A stretch of DNA of 64,000 nt. It comes from Agrypnia vestita. Its lineage: Eukaryota > Arthropoda > Insecta > Trichoptera > Phryganeidae. Positions 1 to 11,718 of the stretch are shown here, piece after piece. The position numbers were made by a program, and so were the translations under genes. A model generated the notes under the pieces. The model ran no database searches and had not been told where the DNA came from. It saw only the letters and a program-made list of their open reading frames with translations. The stretch is taken from NCBI GenBank assembly GCA_016648135.1, contig JADDOH010004200.1, positions 1 to 64,000 of the forward strand. The letters run 5' to 3'. Each line of letters starts with the position of its first letter. Position 1 is the stretch's first letter.

Positions 1-1320
1 CGTGAGTTTGGCGATCGCGAAGCAACTGGAGTACTGTATATAATAAAGTTTGGAATTCTTAACTTAAAAACATTAATAACATGTACCATACAATATTTAT
101 TTATATAAATATTTATAATATTCACACGCAATGAAGGGTTTCTCTTTCTTGTTATCGTGTGGTGAAGTGTTGGACAACTTCCCGACAGCCGAACGTTGAA
201 ATACATATTATACTCGTATTTGAGGTGTTAAAATTTAACAAAGATCTTGTTTTTCTATAATTTCGGTACCTACCTACCAACATTTTTGTTTTCTTTTAAT
301 AGTTTTATTGAAGATGCTTTTTTAAAATTTCTTCAACAGTGGGTAAGTACCTACACAAAATTCTTGGAATACAAGACTTTTTTAAAAATAATATTGATTA
401 TATAGACGTACCACTATAACTAGGCGTGCGAGGGAGGGCGTCGCTGTCGCGTAACAGAAGTTGTCAGGGTGTAAATTTATTACACAATACATAATGTCCG
501 GTGACCGGTGTCGTATTAAATACAGAAATTTGGTCGGGCAGCACTAAAGAAACCATGCAGTAATGGCGGCCGTTCTATCTGTCAAACTGTCAGACGGTAA
601 TACCATCCCGGACTGTTTAGGATGTTTTGGACATAATAATTCAGTGTGTATTGGTAATCAAGATGACACAGCTCGCGCTCAAAGACGAGAATGAACTGAA
701 TGACAGGGCGAGGGGTTACCGCCGGGTGCGGGCGGGGCGGGTTTTAGTTCAAAATTCGCCGCACGCCAAGTTACGTTGGGCAAGCAATACCTACTTTTTG
801 TGATATTGAACAAATAATTTTCAAATACATGTAAAACAAAAGGCATACTCAAGTATAATATGAACTAAACTGACAATCCGCAATGTAACAGCAATAAAAT
901 AAGAAAATTGGATGCATCGTCGTAAGTTGTGACAAACCGTGTGAGCGCATCGACACGAAGGTTTAAATAATTGAGTATTTTCATCCGCGGTACGACGTCA
1001 CGTGCATTCCCGTATCGGGCGGCCCGCCCAACCTGCCGGGCGCGCTGCCAGCGGCGGGGAGGTGCTCTTTTATAAATGTCCTGTGGAAAATACATATTTC
1101 CCCGTTACCAGCGGCGGGCCCGGAACGGGGTCAGCCGATAAGTTACCGCCGAATTTATTGCGCGGAGACCTTTGAAACCCAACAGCCCGCGCAGCCCCGG
1201 CTTTTCGGGATCTAAATCAATTTGCTGCCATTATAATTATTTCAAGAAGTGATGAGAGCCTTTTTTTTATTTTTTATTTATTAGAAATACTAACAGGATA
1301 ATAGGTACTTTTATTATACT
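1..1320. other. No gene seen; GC-rich patches
   Basis: AT-rich with GC-rich islands at 420-780 and 960-1200. I see no exon, tRNA or recognisable repeat apart from the flank of the PIF insertion from about 1270. Confidence 0.5.
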
Positions 1321-1324
1321 CTAA

Positions 1325-2082
1325 AGCCATGTATTCACTAGGGGACAAATCGCGAAACATTCCGCTCGGCATGTCGCATCAACATCTACGCTCATGTTTC
1401 GGAGACAATGACGCGGCCATTTGACGTGTACACACCGGGACTCGCATATCTTGTCGCGGAAATGTCACCCGATGAGCTTATGTTGACAGCTGCGGTATCT
1501 CATTTGGCGAAAACGGGGTTCCGCGCAATTCGAAATGTTTTTTTGGGTCGCAATTTCAAATAAACGAGGTTTTACTGTAGTAAATTGAATATTATTAAAA
1601 ACAAGGTCCTTTTTGCAAATAATTATTGTTTTCCACGTCACGGAAATGTGGCCCTAGGATGTTATGATGTCAACTGCGTATCTGTTTATATTAATGAGTT
1701 TATCGAAACGTAAGAGGAGAAAAAAGAGGAGAATGCGAAATTCTTTACTGCAAAGAGAAAGAAGGACGGACATTCTATGCGATCTTCGATCGATACAGCT
1801 CGATGAGTTCAAGAACGATTTCGTTTCCCCGCATTGTCATCTTGACAGATACAGCGCATGCGTATTCACTTGTAAATATACCACGTGGTACTGACGCTCC
1901 GCGGAATATTGCAGTGAGTACGCTCGGGTTCCGTGCGCATGGCAACGTTGCCACGGCACGTAGAAATGCCGCGCTATGTTGTGCGCGAGGTCGCGGAACA
2001 GTGCACGACGTTGCAACGTCACGTAGACTCTATGCCGCGCGTGCTGTTGAGGGACAATTTGTCCCCTAGTGAATACATGGCT
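1325..2082. mobile_element. PIF/Harbinger-like element (758 bp, TAA target duplication)
   Basis: The terminal inverted repeats start AGCCATGTATTCACTAGGGG, with the matching complement at 2082. TAA is duplicated on both sides (1322-1324 and 2083-2085), the PIF/Harbinger target length. The flanks 1270-1324 and 2083-2150 read continuously into each other in another repeat copy at 12650-12755, which acts as an empty site. Inside, around 1690-1860, KRKRRKKRRMRN...LRSIQLDEFKNDF vaguely recalls the N-terminus of Harbinger transposases, but this is weak. Confidence 0.8.
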
Positions 2083-2482
2083 TAATAATAAAACATTATA
2101 AATGAAGACTATGCCCATTATCCCAATTACAAGTGTCTTCGGCACTCTCTAGTAACATGTATTTTCGCATTTAAGTGTATTTTACATGTACATTTATGTG
2201 TATTGTATATTTAGTGTTTGAATGTAGTGCGATTAGTGTTTAACAAATAACGGATCTATAGGTTCAGGTCATGGATGTTGTGTATGAGTGAGTTTTTCAA
2301 CGATGAGCCTTTATGGGGAGATTCCAATTCTGCATTAATTCTTACCGTGATAAAAAATCCCCGACGTCAACACGCGTTACCAAAAGGAATTTGTGATTTT
2401 GAAGCATTCATGTAACTGAATTTGCGATTCGATCGATTTCGTTTATAAATGTATCAATTTAATATTTATCAATAAGGCATTA

Positions 2483-2881
2483 AGGTACAGATACACATGT
2501 TTATTACTGGCATGCTCGTTAGCATGCTCAAAACTAGCATATAAGTCACGAAAAATAATGTTTTATCATCTCCCCAACGCGCCGTATTTGTTTCATCTGT
2601 CGCGGACTGAGAAGATCGCATTGATAATCGATACTAGCCGCGAATAACATAAGCGTGCTCATAATAAGCAAGCCTGTTCACACATGCTCAAATATCCCTT
2701 CTCATGGTGAATGATATTAGCATGCTCGTAAATCAACCGGGGTTGATTTTTGAGCATGCCACTAATGAGCATTCTTATTACTAGCAATGTGCGTACACAC
2801 ATGCCACTAATAAGCAAGGGCTAAAGACGGTCAATACTGCGCATGCTCACGTGCCACTAATAAGCATGTGTATCAGTACCA
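2483..2881. mobile_element. PIF-like MITE (399 bp, TTA target) with GCATGCTC repeats
   Basis: The ends GGTACAGATACACATGTTTA and, at the other side, the complement of GGTACTGATACACATGCTTA form terminal inverted repeats of about 40 bp. TTA flanks both sides. The interior has many copies of GCATGCTC, GAGCATGC and CACTAATAAGC in both orientations. No coding sequence is present. Confidence 0.75.
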
Positions 2882-2890
2882 TTATCGACA

Positions 2891-2950
2891 TACAGGTGTC
2901 TCGTAGCTAGTAACAAAAACTTCGGAGGAACCTTCTTCATTAAATTAAGC
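2891..2950. repeat. Foldback family C-type terminus (solo)
   Basis: TACAGGTGTCTCGTAGCTAG followed by TAACAAAAACTTCGGAGGAA, like the end at 57323. A second solo terminus lies at 63363-63432 (GTCTCGCAGCTAGCAGCAAA). Confidence 0.6.
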
Positions 2951-3289
2951 TCTCTTTAGAAGTCACCGCGGAATCGTAGCTGGCCTTCTCATATCTTCTT
3001 CGTTTCACTTCTGGTTCTTCGCTGTCAGTCTCTTCCATCCGCTTCCGATTAACCATATCTGTAGAAGTTAATAAAATAATCATCCAGATCGTACGTTAAG
3101 ACTAACTCATTCAGAAATTACGCGTGATATTAAAGAATTGACAAAAATTTCAAGGATAACCTCGAAACTTAGGTTTATTAAATTGGGAAATTTTCAAGGC
3201 ATTAAATTAAACACGTCACTTTACAAACAATACAAGCCGACAGATGTCACCGACACGTACAATGGTCAATAAAATAACGCGTCAGCGTT

Positions 3290-3490
3290 TTAAATATGTT
3301 TTTGAATAGTTAAGCTGATTTTGTAAAATTTATATATGATTATTGTATTGTCATCAGAAATACTTTGAACATATTTGCGAAATTTCAGAGCGATTGTTGG
3401 TCAGGAATTGGGTCAAATATTGATTACAAGATATCTTGCTGATAGACAAATGCAACTTAATAAAAACATGTAAAAAAAGTTTGCGAAATA
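3290..3490. repeat. Dispersed repeat shared with 42445-42615
   Basis: Both have ATTATTGTATT(T/G)..CATCAG, AAATTTCAGA, GTTGGTCAGGAA, ATATTGATT and ACTTAATAAAA.CATGTAAAA in order. No protein recognised. Confidence 0.65.
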
Positions 3491-3499
3491 TTTTATTAT

Positions 3500-5200
3500 A
3501 TCAGAATATAAATCTTAAAGCACAATAATGTACCTGCAATCTTTTCTATTGTCAGTCTCTTACAATACTTTAGCTTCTATTTGTTTTTGTTTTCAAACAA
3601 ATAAAAACTACGAGACGAAATGTGAGTTCACAACACAGGCTGGAAACAGCTGGAGGAAACAGTGATTCACAAAATGATCTTACTGACATCAATTTTATCT
3701 GCATTATCTGATTCACTCTTTCTAAACAGTATGCATATGTTACGGTGAATTTGTATTTCTAGCGAGTCTGTATTTTTACTAGTAAAAATATATATTACCC
3801 GGTCGGGCAGTGAAAATATGTCAATCAATGAATTTACAGATTCACTGCACAGTATCCGTGAAACTATGTTTTGTCCAAGAATGCACGCATTTCTCAAAGC
3901 TTACGTAAGGTAAGGTTAGGTTAATAATATCCGCTGTACAACGTTGATATGCACAGAATAAATGAATAACGCAGTAAGAACTTTTCTCACGCAATAACTT
4001 AAATCTTAATTTGTTATTCTAAGAGGTCAATCTCAATCCGGAAATAGACATCTGTCATGCTCTGTCAAATTTAATTTTAATGACAGTTTGGAAACCAATA
4101 TAATTTCACTAGTAAGATATCAGTTAAAATATTTTAGTTTCTATTAATTTCTGCTGATAATGGTGAAAATCCGCTTGGATATGATAAGAATGACCTTGAA
4201 TATAATTTCACTAAAATGCCAATGAAAATATAGATTCACTGTAACATATACAACATCAGAAGAATAAATGGCCGCACTAATTAGCCGTATTGAAGAAGAA
4301 AGCGAGAAAGCTGCAGGTTAAATTCTCAGAAGTCAGGAAAGAGCAGACGGTTTTGATGACCGGTACTTCTGGCAGCTGTGCAAGAGGACGAAAGTTGCAC
4401 AACTAGGACACTGGACACTTCGCGAGCGGAACCGACCGTCTTCCAAGCAAATTGGAAGCATGATTGACGTTGATTGTGACTGCTCCCTGATGGATGATTT
4501 TGCCACCATTGTCAATTCGTTAATTTATTTAAAGCTCTTTCATAAACATTTTGAAATTTTGTTCGGGGTCATCATGTCATACGTGCCGCGGATCTTTTAC
4601 CGTTGGGCCAAGTATCGGTGAACCTTTTGTGGTATCAGTATCATGTTTTATGGTATTTACAAGGGTTCTTCCCTCAAGTCTCTCCTTCTTTTGCTGGCAG
4701 GAGCACTGCGCGGGTGGATGATTCCCCACCCACGCGGTCTGGTTCCAATCTCCACCAGAGAAGGAACCTGCGGCGTGTCGTGGTTGAGCGACACATTTGC
4801 ATTAATCGCCCTCCCCTCACTAAAAACGACTTTTACGGCCGAGGCCTTCTGCGGAATTTCGTTTTATTACTCAAATTTGAATAACCTAGTGGATAACCTC
4901 AAAACTCGGGTATTCGTTCGCCCCTTGATGGTAACCACTCGAGTTAAATACACCCTAATAAAACGATGTCGGCATCTGATGATGAACCTAATCGAGTGGT
5001 TAATTGAGATAGACGAAACACCTTGGATTTGTCCTTGAAGCTTCGCTCATAGTGCTCCCTGGAGGGCCTTCTGTGTAATATTGTAGAAAGGTATTTTCCC
5101 AATCAAATGATTTTTATTTACACTTTATGACGATGATGAAATAATAATTTTTTTGGTGATAAAAAAATATTTAAGTGTATATATGTTACGTAGTACTATT
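3500..5200. other. No gene seen; uncharacterised moderately GC-rich block 4330-5040
   Basis: The 131-codon open frame at 4643-5038 and the 60-codon one on the other strand at 4333-4515 have no recognisable domain and poor coding character. The block may be transposon-derived, because a LINE tail follows at 5220. Confidence 0.4.
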
Positions 5201-5219
5201 TACTACTATTTATATATTT

Positions 5220-5560
5220 AAATAAAGGTATAAAGGCTGTCTCCGAGAATCGCTGCGCCCATGTGGAGCACCCGAGAACTGGGAGCAGCTGGCACAAGAT
5301 CGTGTGAGCTGGAGGAGAGCTCGATCTAGGGCTGATGGTTTTGCGGTGCCAGACGATTAAAAAATGAGCTGCGAGCCGCAACCATGTCAACGGGACCGAC
5401 CAACGCAACCTGACCACTTCCAATGCGAAGTATGCGGGAGAGAGTGCGCCTCTCGAATAGGGCTGTTTTCCCATCACAAGATCAGAATGGCGAGGGGATC
5501 CTCGATCACGAGGCCCAGCTACAACAACAACTATTTAAATAAAGAAAAGAAAAATTATTA
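5220..5560 (+). pseudogene. Non-LTR retrotransposon 3' end with C-terminal CCHH zinc finger
   Basis: The forward frames read ENWEQLAQDRVSWRRARS, then ADGFAVPDD and, after a frame break, DHFQCEVCGRECASRIGLFS followed by HHK. A WxxLAxDRxxWR block near the end of a LINE ORF2 followed by a CxxC...HxxxH finger with SRIGL is seen at the C-terminus of several LINE groups. A short AATAAAGAAAAGAAAA tail follows at about 5535. Only this tail survives, so the clade is uncertain. Confidence 0.7.
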
Positions 5561-5802
5561 CTTATCATTACAGATTAATGTTGTCTGGAGTAGCAGCGAT
5601 GGGGGACAAAATAAAACAATTTAACTTTTATTAAATCACAAACAGTCACTGAACACGGAGCTAACCGGAGCACTATTCTGTAGTTCGCATTAATTTCATT
5701 AGCTATAACTTTTCTCTAGAGTATTCCACTTATTTCTAGTATACTGATTCACGTCGTTTGCACGATTCGGGTTCGCACTAAAACATTCCGCACGTAGGTA
5801 CA

Positions 5803-5975
5803 CCTCTTTCCATTAAAGAAAGACAATCGAATTAGTACGTGTGAGCCGTAGGTACGACGCACATTGTTTCGTTGTGTTGGTTTTTACGGGTATAAACACC
5901 AATACAACGAAACAATGTGCCTCGTACTCACGGCTTACGCATACTAATTGGATTGTCTTTCTTAAATGGAACGGG
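5803..5975. mobile_element. Foldback MITE, family A
   Basis: Nearly the whole element is one hairpin. The left arm CCTCTTTCCATTAAAGAAAG...GTGAGCCGTAGGTACGACG and ACATTGTTTCGTTGTGTTGG pair with the right arm ending in TCTTTCTTAAATGGA. No open frame. Relatives are at 31123 and 32630. Confidence 0.75.
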
Positions 5976-6223
5976 GTATCCACCACTCGCGCCGTTAGTC
6001 TGTAGTAACACCCGCTGTCTATAGCCTCACTTCTGTGGTTTTGCTGTTAAAATAATAATTGACTATTGTGATGGCGCCGCCGCTTATATAGGGAATGTTA
6101 TTTCTCGAGTTTTCAGACATAATCTGGTATGTTCGATCGATTTCAAGTTGTTTCCAAATTATTCCAGACCCATGTGCAACCGTGCACTTACTCGACTACG
6201 TGTTGTTCTCGATCAAGGATCAA

Positions 6224-6518
6224 CCGTATTCTGAACTAAGCAATATTGCTATTTCTGTTTCTTGACAGTTATGCCTAAAACATTGTAATGCCGCCATTTG
6301 TAATTTTGACGTTTTATGTTTGACAGGCTTGAAATTAATGAATTCAATCAATCAGAAAGCTCTAAAACGTAAAAAAACTTTAAGTTATTCACAATTATGG
6401 GTAATGAGCTTTCTGATTGAATTCATTAATTTAAAATGTGTCAAAATTCTCGGCTTTACAATATTATACATAACTGTCAAGATACAGAAATAGCAATATT
6501 GCTTAGTTCAGAATACGG
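6224..6518. mobile_element. Foldback MITE, family B
   Basis: The terminal arms CCGTATTCTGAACTAAGCAA and TATTGCTATTTCTG...TTGACAGTTATG are repeated inverted at 6466-6518. The centre has inverted GAATTCAATCAATCAGAAAG. No coding. Confidence 0.78.
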
Positions 6519-6539
6519 CCAAATATGCGGTTTTTGATT

Positions 6540-6625
6540 AAATGGCTAAGACACTTGCCTAGTGATCCAATGGTCGGGAATTTGAGCCTCATTCTAGACC
6601 AGCAAGTCGTATCTATGAGAAATGT
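6540..6625 (+). mobile_element. SINE head fragment
   Basis: TGGCTAAGACACTTGCCTAG, TGATCCAATGGTCGGGAATT and AGACCAGCAAGTCGTA match the tRNA-like head of the SINE at 18724. The body is missing. Confidence 0.7.
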
Positions 6626-7499
6626 CAAGACATCTGTCAAATGTCATCACGTCAAAATTGACGAAGTGTTCAATGTCATCTAATTGTTAAAATTAAGCAA
6701 AAATGAAAATAGACCCGTTTAAATGCCTACATCAAAATGGTCGCAATTTTCAATATCGCGCGATGGTCAGAAGGCGAAGCTCACCTACTTAAAAATATTG
6801 ATTGACCCAATGGATTAATTTACTGCTAAATTATATCGGCCGAAGGGGATGTTAAAAATAAATCTTATCGGGTGTAAATTAATTGGCGTTGTGTTAACAG
6901 TTTTCATTAATTTGCTACCCGAAAGATTACCTTAAAACTGCACCCCTGGGACGAGAGGAGTGAAAATGGAACATCGCGCTTTAGTTTAATTTCAACGACT
7001 GTGCCGAACCGATTGAAATTGATTTAAAATGGAAACTAGCGTGTTCTTGTGTTTCAAATAAAAATGAAGACGAAAACAAATAGCCGTGTTGAATGAATAT
7101 TGTCTTCGCTACCGGGAAAACGACGCCGGATTATGGGGACAGTGAAAAATAAAACATCAAAATAAATAATAAGTACCTACCTCCAGATAAATAATAGTTT
7201 TGACGCATGTAAAACATCCATATATCAATATGTTGTTTCTGATTCTGTAAATGTGTGAAATGTGTGATTTTTATTAGAAGTTTTATTAATTTTAAATAAA
7301 TACGTTCTTTTAGAAGCTTGCTCTTGTAAAAAATATGTCAGTTTAATTTTCGGTCTTGAAAATATTAATATTATTTTTGAGTATTATTTTTGGGGTTCTA
7401 GTTATTGAGTGGACGATTCAATTTTTTATATAGTATATAGTTTTTATTTTATTTTGTATAGTCTATTGGAATGTATGCATTAAACTCGGCAACAAATAT

Positions 7500-7664
7500 T
7501 ATTATTATTATTATTATTATTGATAATGGGCAGGCAGCTTAAGCTGATAGGCCCATATCACTGTCTCTCATTTGAATATCCAGCCTATTCTTAAATTGGT
7601 TGACACTGGCTGCAGACACAACATCTTCGGGCAAACTGTTCCACATATTGACCACTCTATTGCT
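7500..7664 (-). pseudogene. CR1/Jockey-type LINE 3' end
   Basis: On the minus strand it reads NRVVNMWNSLPEDVVSAASV then NQFKNRLDIQMRDSDMG and a stop. This is the common C-terminal tail of CR1/Jockey-like reverse transcriptase ORFs. It ends in an ATT/AAT trinucleotide run at 7497-7521, a typical simple-repeat 3' tail. Upstream is foldback family C sequence. Confidence 0.8.
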
Positions 7665-8032
7665 TAATACAGGGTTATTTGTAAAACATTAATAATCTCG
7701 CAGAACTACATTCCTGCTTTAATTATGAGTCGAAAATGTTCAAGCAATTAATAGTAACAAAAATATAATCAATATTCAAACTTCATCTATTACGTCCCCT
7801 CTTCTGCGCCTAATGACCTCTACATACCCACCAGAGTCTAATCTCCACTCCACTCCTAACGCCGTCCTTTAGTCCTAAGTTTAGTATTAGTAACATTACA
7901 TAACAAAACGTTCTAATCGTTATAAACAAAATAGTGAAAGTAAACAAAGTTATGATTTTATTGTGCTTCGTTATCGTGATGTATGAACAATATAATGTTC
8001 TTTACGTTGGAAACATTATCGTACATGAAATA

Positions 8033-9109
8033 CAGGCGGACCTCGACTTTCGAACATTCGACTTTCGCACAATTCGCTATTTCGCACATTGTCGCGCCGT
8101 GGGGTAAAGATATCCCCCTCACTTTTTGCTTTTTTTTTTTTTTTTTGCTCACAAGCAAGTGCAATTCTGGCATCACTTGCATCTTGCTTGCTCCCGTCAC
8201 TTTGCTTGTGAGCTAGCTAGGACAGAGATTTAGTCTTGCGCAGGTAGGAAAGATGATAATTTGCCATTTAAAATATTATTAATCTTAGACAATGCTCCAG
8301 GACACCCAAAATCTCTACAGAATTTATACACGGAAATCAATGTTGTGTTTCTTCCTCCCAATACTACCTGCCTTATACAGCCTATGGACCAAACGGTGAT
8401 AGCTATGTTTAAACGATAATTATATGAAGTCAATAATGACTCAGGCTATCGAGGCAACTGACAGGGAAGGTGGGCCTACATTAAAAGATTTCTGGAAGAA
8501 CTACAATGTATAAAACGCGTGGACATATAGCTTGGGCTGAAATAAAAGATTGATATAGTCCGCCTAATGAATGAACTAAACTTAGATGTTACCAATAAGG
8601 ATGTTAATGAGATTATAAAATCTCACTCAAAACCTCTAACAAATGAATATTTAATTGAGCAACATGAGTATGAAAATGAAATATATAATGAAAGTGAGGA
8701 AGAAGAAGCTGATGAAATCATCAAGACTTTAATAATGAAAAATATGAATGAAGCCTTCATGCATCTTGACAAATTTTTAAATATTATGGAAGATTGTGAT
8801 CCCAATGGAGAACGCATATCTCGAGTGTACAGGCCGATCAATAAAGACATAGCATGTTATAAAATATTATATGAAGAAAAGAAAAAGAGTGGCAAACAAT
8901 TAACTCTTGATAACTTTTTAAGGGAAACACCCGCAAACCCCACTTAAACATGTCTCTTAATGCCTCTTAAACATCATATATTTACTTGATATATAAATAT
9001 TATAAAATACATACAATTTAATTTTTTTTTACTTCCCTCTACTTTCGAACATTCAACATTCGCACACATTTTCAGGAACCAATTATGTGCGAAAGTCGAG
9101 GTCCGCCTG
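8033..9109 (+). mobile_element. Tigger/pogo-like DNA transposon, internally deleted (1077 bp)
   Basis: The terminal inverted repeats begin CAGGCGGACCTCGACTTTCG at the left, with the near-perfect complement at the right end. TA target duplications are at 8031-8032 and 9110-9111. The termini resemble the CAGG...ACCTCG ends of Tigger elements. The interior holds only the C-terminal half of a DDE-type transposase (see 8280-8947), so the element cannot move itself. Confidence 0.88.
8280..8947 (+). pseudogene. Tigger/pogo (DDE_1, jerky-like) transposase C-terminal half
   Basis: Reading from 8280 gives DNAPGHPKSLQNL then VVFLPPNTTCLIQPMDQTV, the second catalytic Asp block and the LPPNTT/QPMDQ block of Tigger-type transposases, before a stop and frame breaks near 8416. 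The 126-codon open frame at 8567-8947 is the family's acidic tail: ESEEEEADEI, then NEAFMHLDKFLNIME, ACYKILYEEKKKSGKQ and LDNFL. The DNA-binding N-terminus and the first catalytic Asp are missing, which fits an internal deletion. Confidence 0.85.
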
Positions 9110-9344
9110 TACTTGCACATGAATATTGGACGAAGCGGATCAGCTTTCCGGCCTCCTCGGTCACCTGATTTATGTCTCCACTCGATTTATGTCTTTGGGG
9201 ACAATTTCCGGAAAGGCAGACCCGACCGAAAAATTGATAAAACATAATTGAAACAATGAATATAAAACTACATGTATACAGGTCCATTTTATACTCATGC
9301 AACTGTATAGTATGCCGCTGACAAATTGGTTGTTAGTATACGCT

Positions 9345-9385
9345 TCTTTCTTTCTTTTCTTTTTTTCTTTCTTTTTCTTTTATGT
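9345..9385. repeat. (TTTC)n microsatellite
   Basis: TTTCTTTCTTTTCTTTTTTTC run. A second tetranucleotide run (CATA)n is at 43037-43054. Confidence 0.9.
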
Positions 9386-9589
9386 TTAATTATTTTATCG
9401 CAGTTCATATGCGAAGTTCAAGGTGGCGTTTTATTTTTTATCGTATCTTATATTTACTTATTATCGTTTATTTTTCCGTTTTTTCTTTAAGACCCGTCGA
9501 GTAACATAGGCGACATTTTCACCCTCCCTTTACCCCTTCCTCTCCCCTGTTATATTTTCAATGCAAATCTGTGGTGTTCTACCGAATTA

Positions 9590-10010
9590 TGCATAAATAT
9601 TCTTAAGGACCTGGTAGTAAACATAGGCCAAATTTCCCCCCCTAGACATTATATATACGAGAAGGTTCGATAAATCGAGAACCTTAAATATCCATAAATT
9701 GAGACGCGATGGCTCAGGTGAGTTCAGTTTTTTTGACAAGCGGCGTAAACCATAAATCTGGGTGAATAGATCAGCGAACTGTGACTCCGTGAGATAGAAA
9801 ACCGGTGAATTAAATGTACCAGAGACGAATGGACTATACTAACTACCGAATTATTGCAACGATTCAGTCCGAATTATAGTATAGTAAGCCAATAACAGCT
9901 AAAAGTTGAGTCCAGTCGTCCAGTGACTTGTTTTCCAATAAAAGTTTTAATTGCTTACAAGTATTTTTATATTTCCCACAGCGGTGAACCCGTGACAATG
10001 TGAAATAATA
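9590..10010 (+). mobile_element. Probable LTR remnant (solo LTR)
   Basis: A TATATA box (9650) lies near GACGCGATGGCTCAGGTGAG; CAATAAAAGTTTT near 9940 looks like a polyadenylation region. The stretch ends in a C-rich CACAG boundary followed by CGGTGAACCCGTGACA, resembling the leader after insect Gypsy or BEL long terminal repeats. No gag or pol was found nearby, and no clean terminal TG..CA or target duplication could be fixed. No virus-like gene is present. Confidence 0.4.
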
Positions 10011-10282
10011 TTACCGCTTAACTGTCAAGTCTGCTTCAAATATACATTTGCGCCATTTTTCAACTAGTCTGTTCAAGCGAAGACGTATATTCAGAATATC
10101 GCGTGGCGCGGCGCAGGTATGGTTATTAGGTGGTATGGGTTTGGGGCAGATTTTGCAAGCTATTACTGCGTATCACATGACAGACTCCGTGGACTTTGGA
10201 ACATGTTAGGACTATACCTATCAGGGTTATTCGGGACCTATTGAAAATAAAATAATAAATAATTAAATAAAACTGTGTATAC

Positions 10283-10501
10283 TTAATTGCTCCGCAATCC
10301 TTCTCCGAATGACGTCTTGCGGCAGGCAGCCCGGCTGGATGGGGGAGCCCCAGTTGGGGTAGAAGTCCACGTCCCCTATGGGGGTGGGGTACCCGAACAC
10401 CCCCGAGTTGGTGTGGATCACGTCTACGAAGCTGGCGTCTCCGGAGCTCAGCCGGCCCATGCTGCCCATCAGGTTGTAGAGAGGAAACGCCGGGTCCAGC
10501 C
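10283..10501 (-). CDS. Lipase gene, internal exon C (catalytic Asp, DFYPNWG, QPGC)
   Basis: Third recognisable exon of the minus-strand lipase, 219 bases (2 + 72 codons + 1). The acceptor is CCACGAGCAG|GGCTGG; the chosen donor TTAA|GTATAC is weak, so the 3' edge is the least certain boundary. The peptide begins LDPAFPLYN, the GLDPA motif whose Asp belongs to the catalytic triad of pancreatic lipases. It continues SSGDASFVDVIHTNSG, DVDFYPNWGSPIQPGC and ends near RRRIAEQL. These blocks occur in this order in insect neutral lipases. The region between Asp and the FVDVIHT block is short, as in insect lipases and phospholipase A1 relatives with a reduced beta-9 loop. The catalytic His (usually in a CSHxR block) would lie in the next exon, which I did not find in the 10 kb to the left edge. 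Confidence 0.9.
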
Positions 10502-10604
10502 CTGCTCGTGGAAGATAAGACTTTAAAATATCGGGAATTTAGCACGATTTATCAGGAATTAGACAGGAATCAACATGCAAAGTATTGTAGACTAGCTCTT
10601 TATA

Positions 10605-10810
10605 AAATTTGGTTGACACATAATTATTCTCCGTAAAAAAATATATTGTAACATGACCAAAATCGAAAACACATTCAAAACGTATAACGTATATTATTAT
10701 CATTCGGGGGCGTAGTCACTAGCCACCATCAACGTCTATTACTGCTTCCTTTATGCTGGGAAGACGGTCGATTCGTCCCGTGTCACGACATCTGTCGATT
10801 GTCAATATTT
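10605..10810 (-). mobile_element. Fragment of the same mariner family
   Basis: This starts with a degenerate terminal repeat (TTGGTTGACACATAATTAT) and continues with sequence clearly related to 28690-28800 (ATCGAAAAC, ATTATCATTCG, CATCAACGTC). No usable open frame is left. It lies in the lipase gene just upstream (minus-strand sense) of exon C. Confidence 0.6.
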
Positions 10811-10950
10811 CTATTATTGTGACGGAAAAATTGGCTTTCATTTAATATTTGGACACTCCGGTTGAAGTGATTAGTAGATGTGTGTGAAACAAACTAATTT
10901 CTTTCAACTTTTAAAATAATTTTTGTACTTATTGTATATAATATTCATCA

Positions 10951-11203
10951 AGGGTCTCCAGCCAAAAGGGTGTATGTGATTATTTCGAAATTTGCACGAG
11001 AGCAAAAGAACGTTCTGTCAATCTGATTTTCTCAATATTTCTTTTATTATTACACAATTTCCATACTTGTATTTCCAATAAAAAAACGTGGAAATCATTT
11101 AATAATAAAATAAATATTGACGTAATCAGATTGACAAAACTTTCTTTTGCTCCCCTATTAAGTTCGAAATAATTACTTACGCCCTTTTGACTGAGGACCC
11201 TCT
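10951..11203. mobile_element. Foldback MITE, family F
   Basis: About 250 bp with long inverted arms: AGGGTCTCCAGCCAAAAGGG, TGATTATTTCGAA, AGAGCAAAAGAACGTTCTGT, CAATCTGATT at the left, and all of these as complements at the right. It lies in the lipase intron region upstream of exon C. Confidence 0.75.
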
Positions 11204-11621
11204 ATATAATGGTGGCCAAGACATGATTTCAGGCGCGCGCAGTGCGTACACTGAAACCAAAAAAAAATATCTAAATAAAATATTTATGTGAAAATATTAT
11301 GATGTATTCAAATATGAATAATATGATAATAATTTCGATAGGAATATTACGAGAAATATCTTTAAATTCAATTTCTTTTCAAAATAAATGCTTATGTTCT
11401 CACTGCACGCCCCTGAATGATTGCTATGATAAGGAAAACTAATAAGAATAGATCGGAATAAGATTATGTTTCCATTATGGACCAAAATCAAATCTGTCTA
11501 CGAAATCAGTAATTAAATTTGAAAAAAATACTTGTGTCGTAATTATACATATATCATGAACTATCCTCTGTCAATCATATTTCAAATGTCCATCTGGCTG
11601 GAATTAGGATGGAATTCAGTT

Positions 11622-11718
11622 TCAGATTCAGTGCCGATAAATCGACGTTTATTGGACACGTGATAATTACATGCTTACGTATACATAACTAAATAAACAC
11701 AAGCATAAGCATACAATA
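11622..11718. repeat. Dispersed repeat shared with 45075-45170
   Basis: Both places have GTGCCGATAAATCGACRTTT, TTATTGGACAC and CATAAGCATA in the same order and orientation. Confidence 0.7.

Noticed and set aside
4643..5038. 131-codon open frame
   Set aside because: Overlaps another frame, has no motif and lies in a probable transposon-derived block.
10126..10545. 139-codon minus-strand open frame over lipase exon C
   Set aside because: It is the wrong frame over a real exon; its Arg/Pro-rich content is a shadow of the GC-rich coding sequence.
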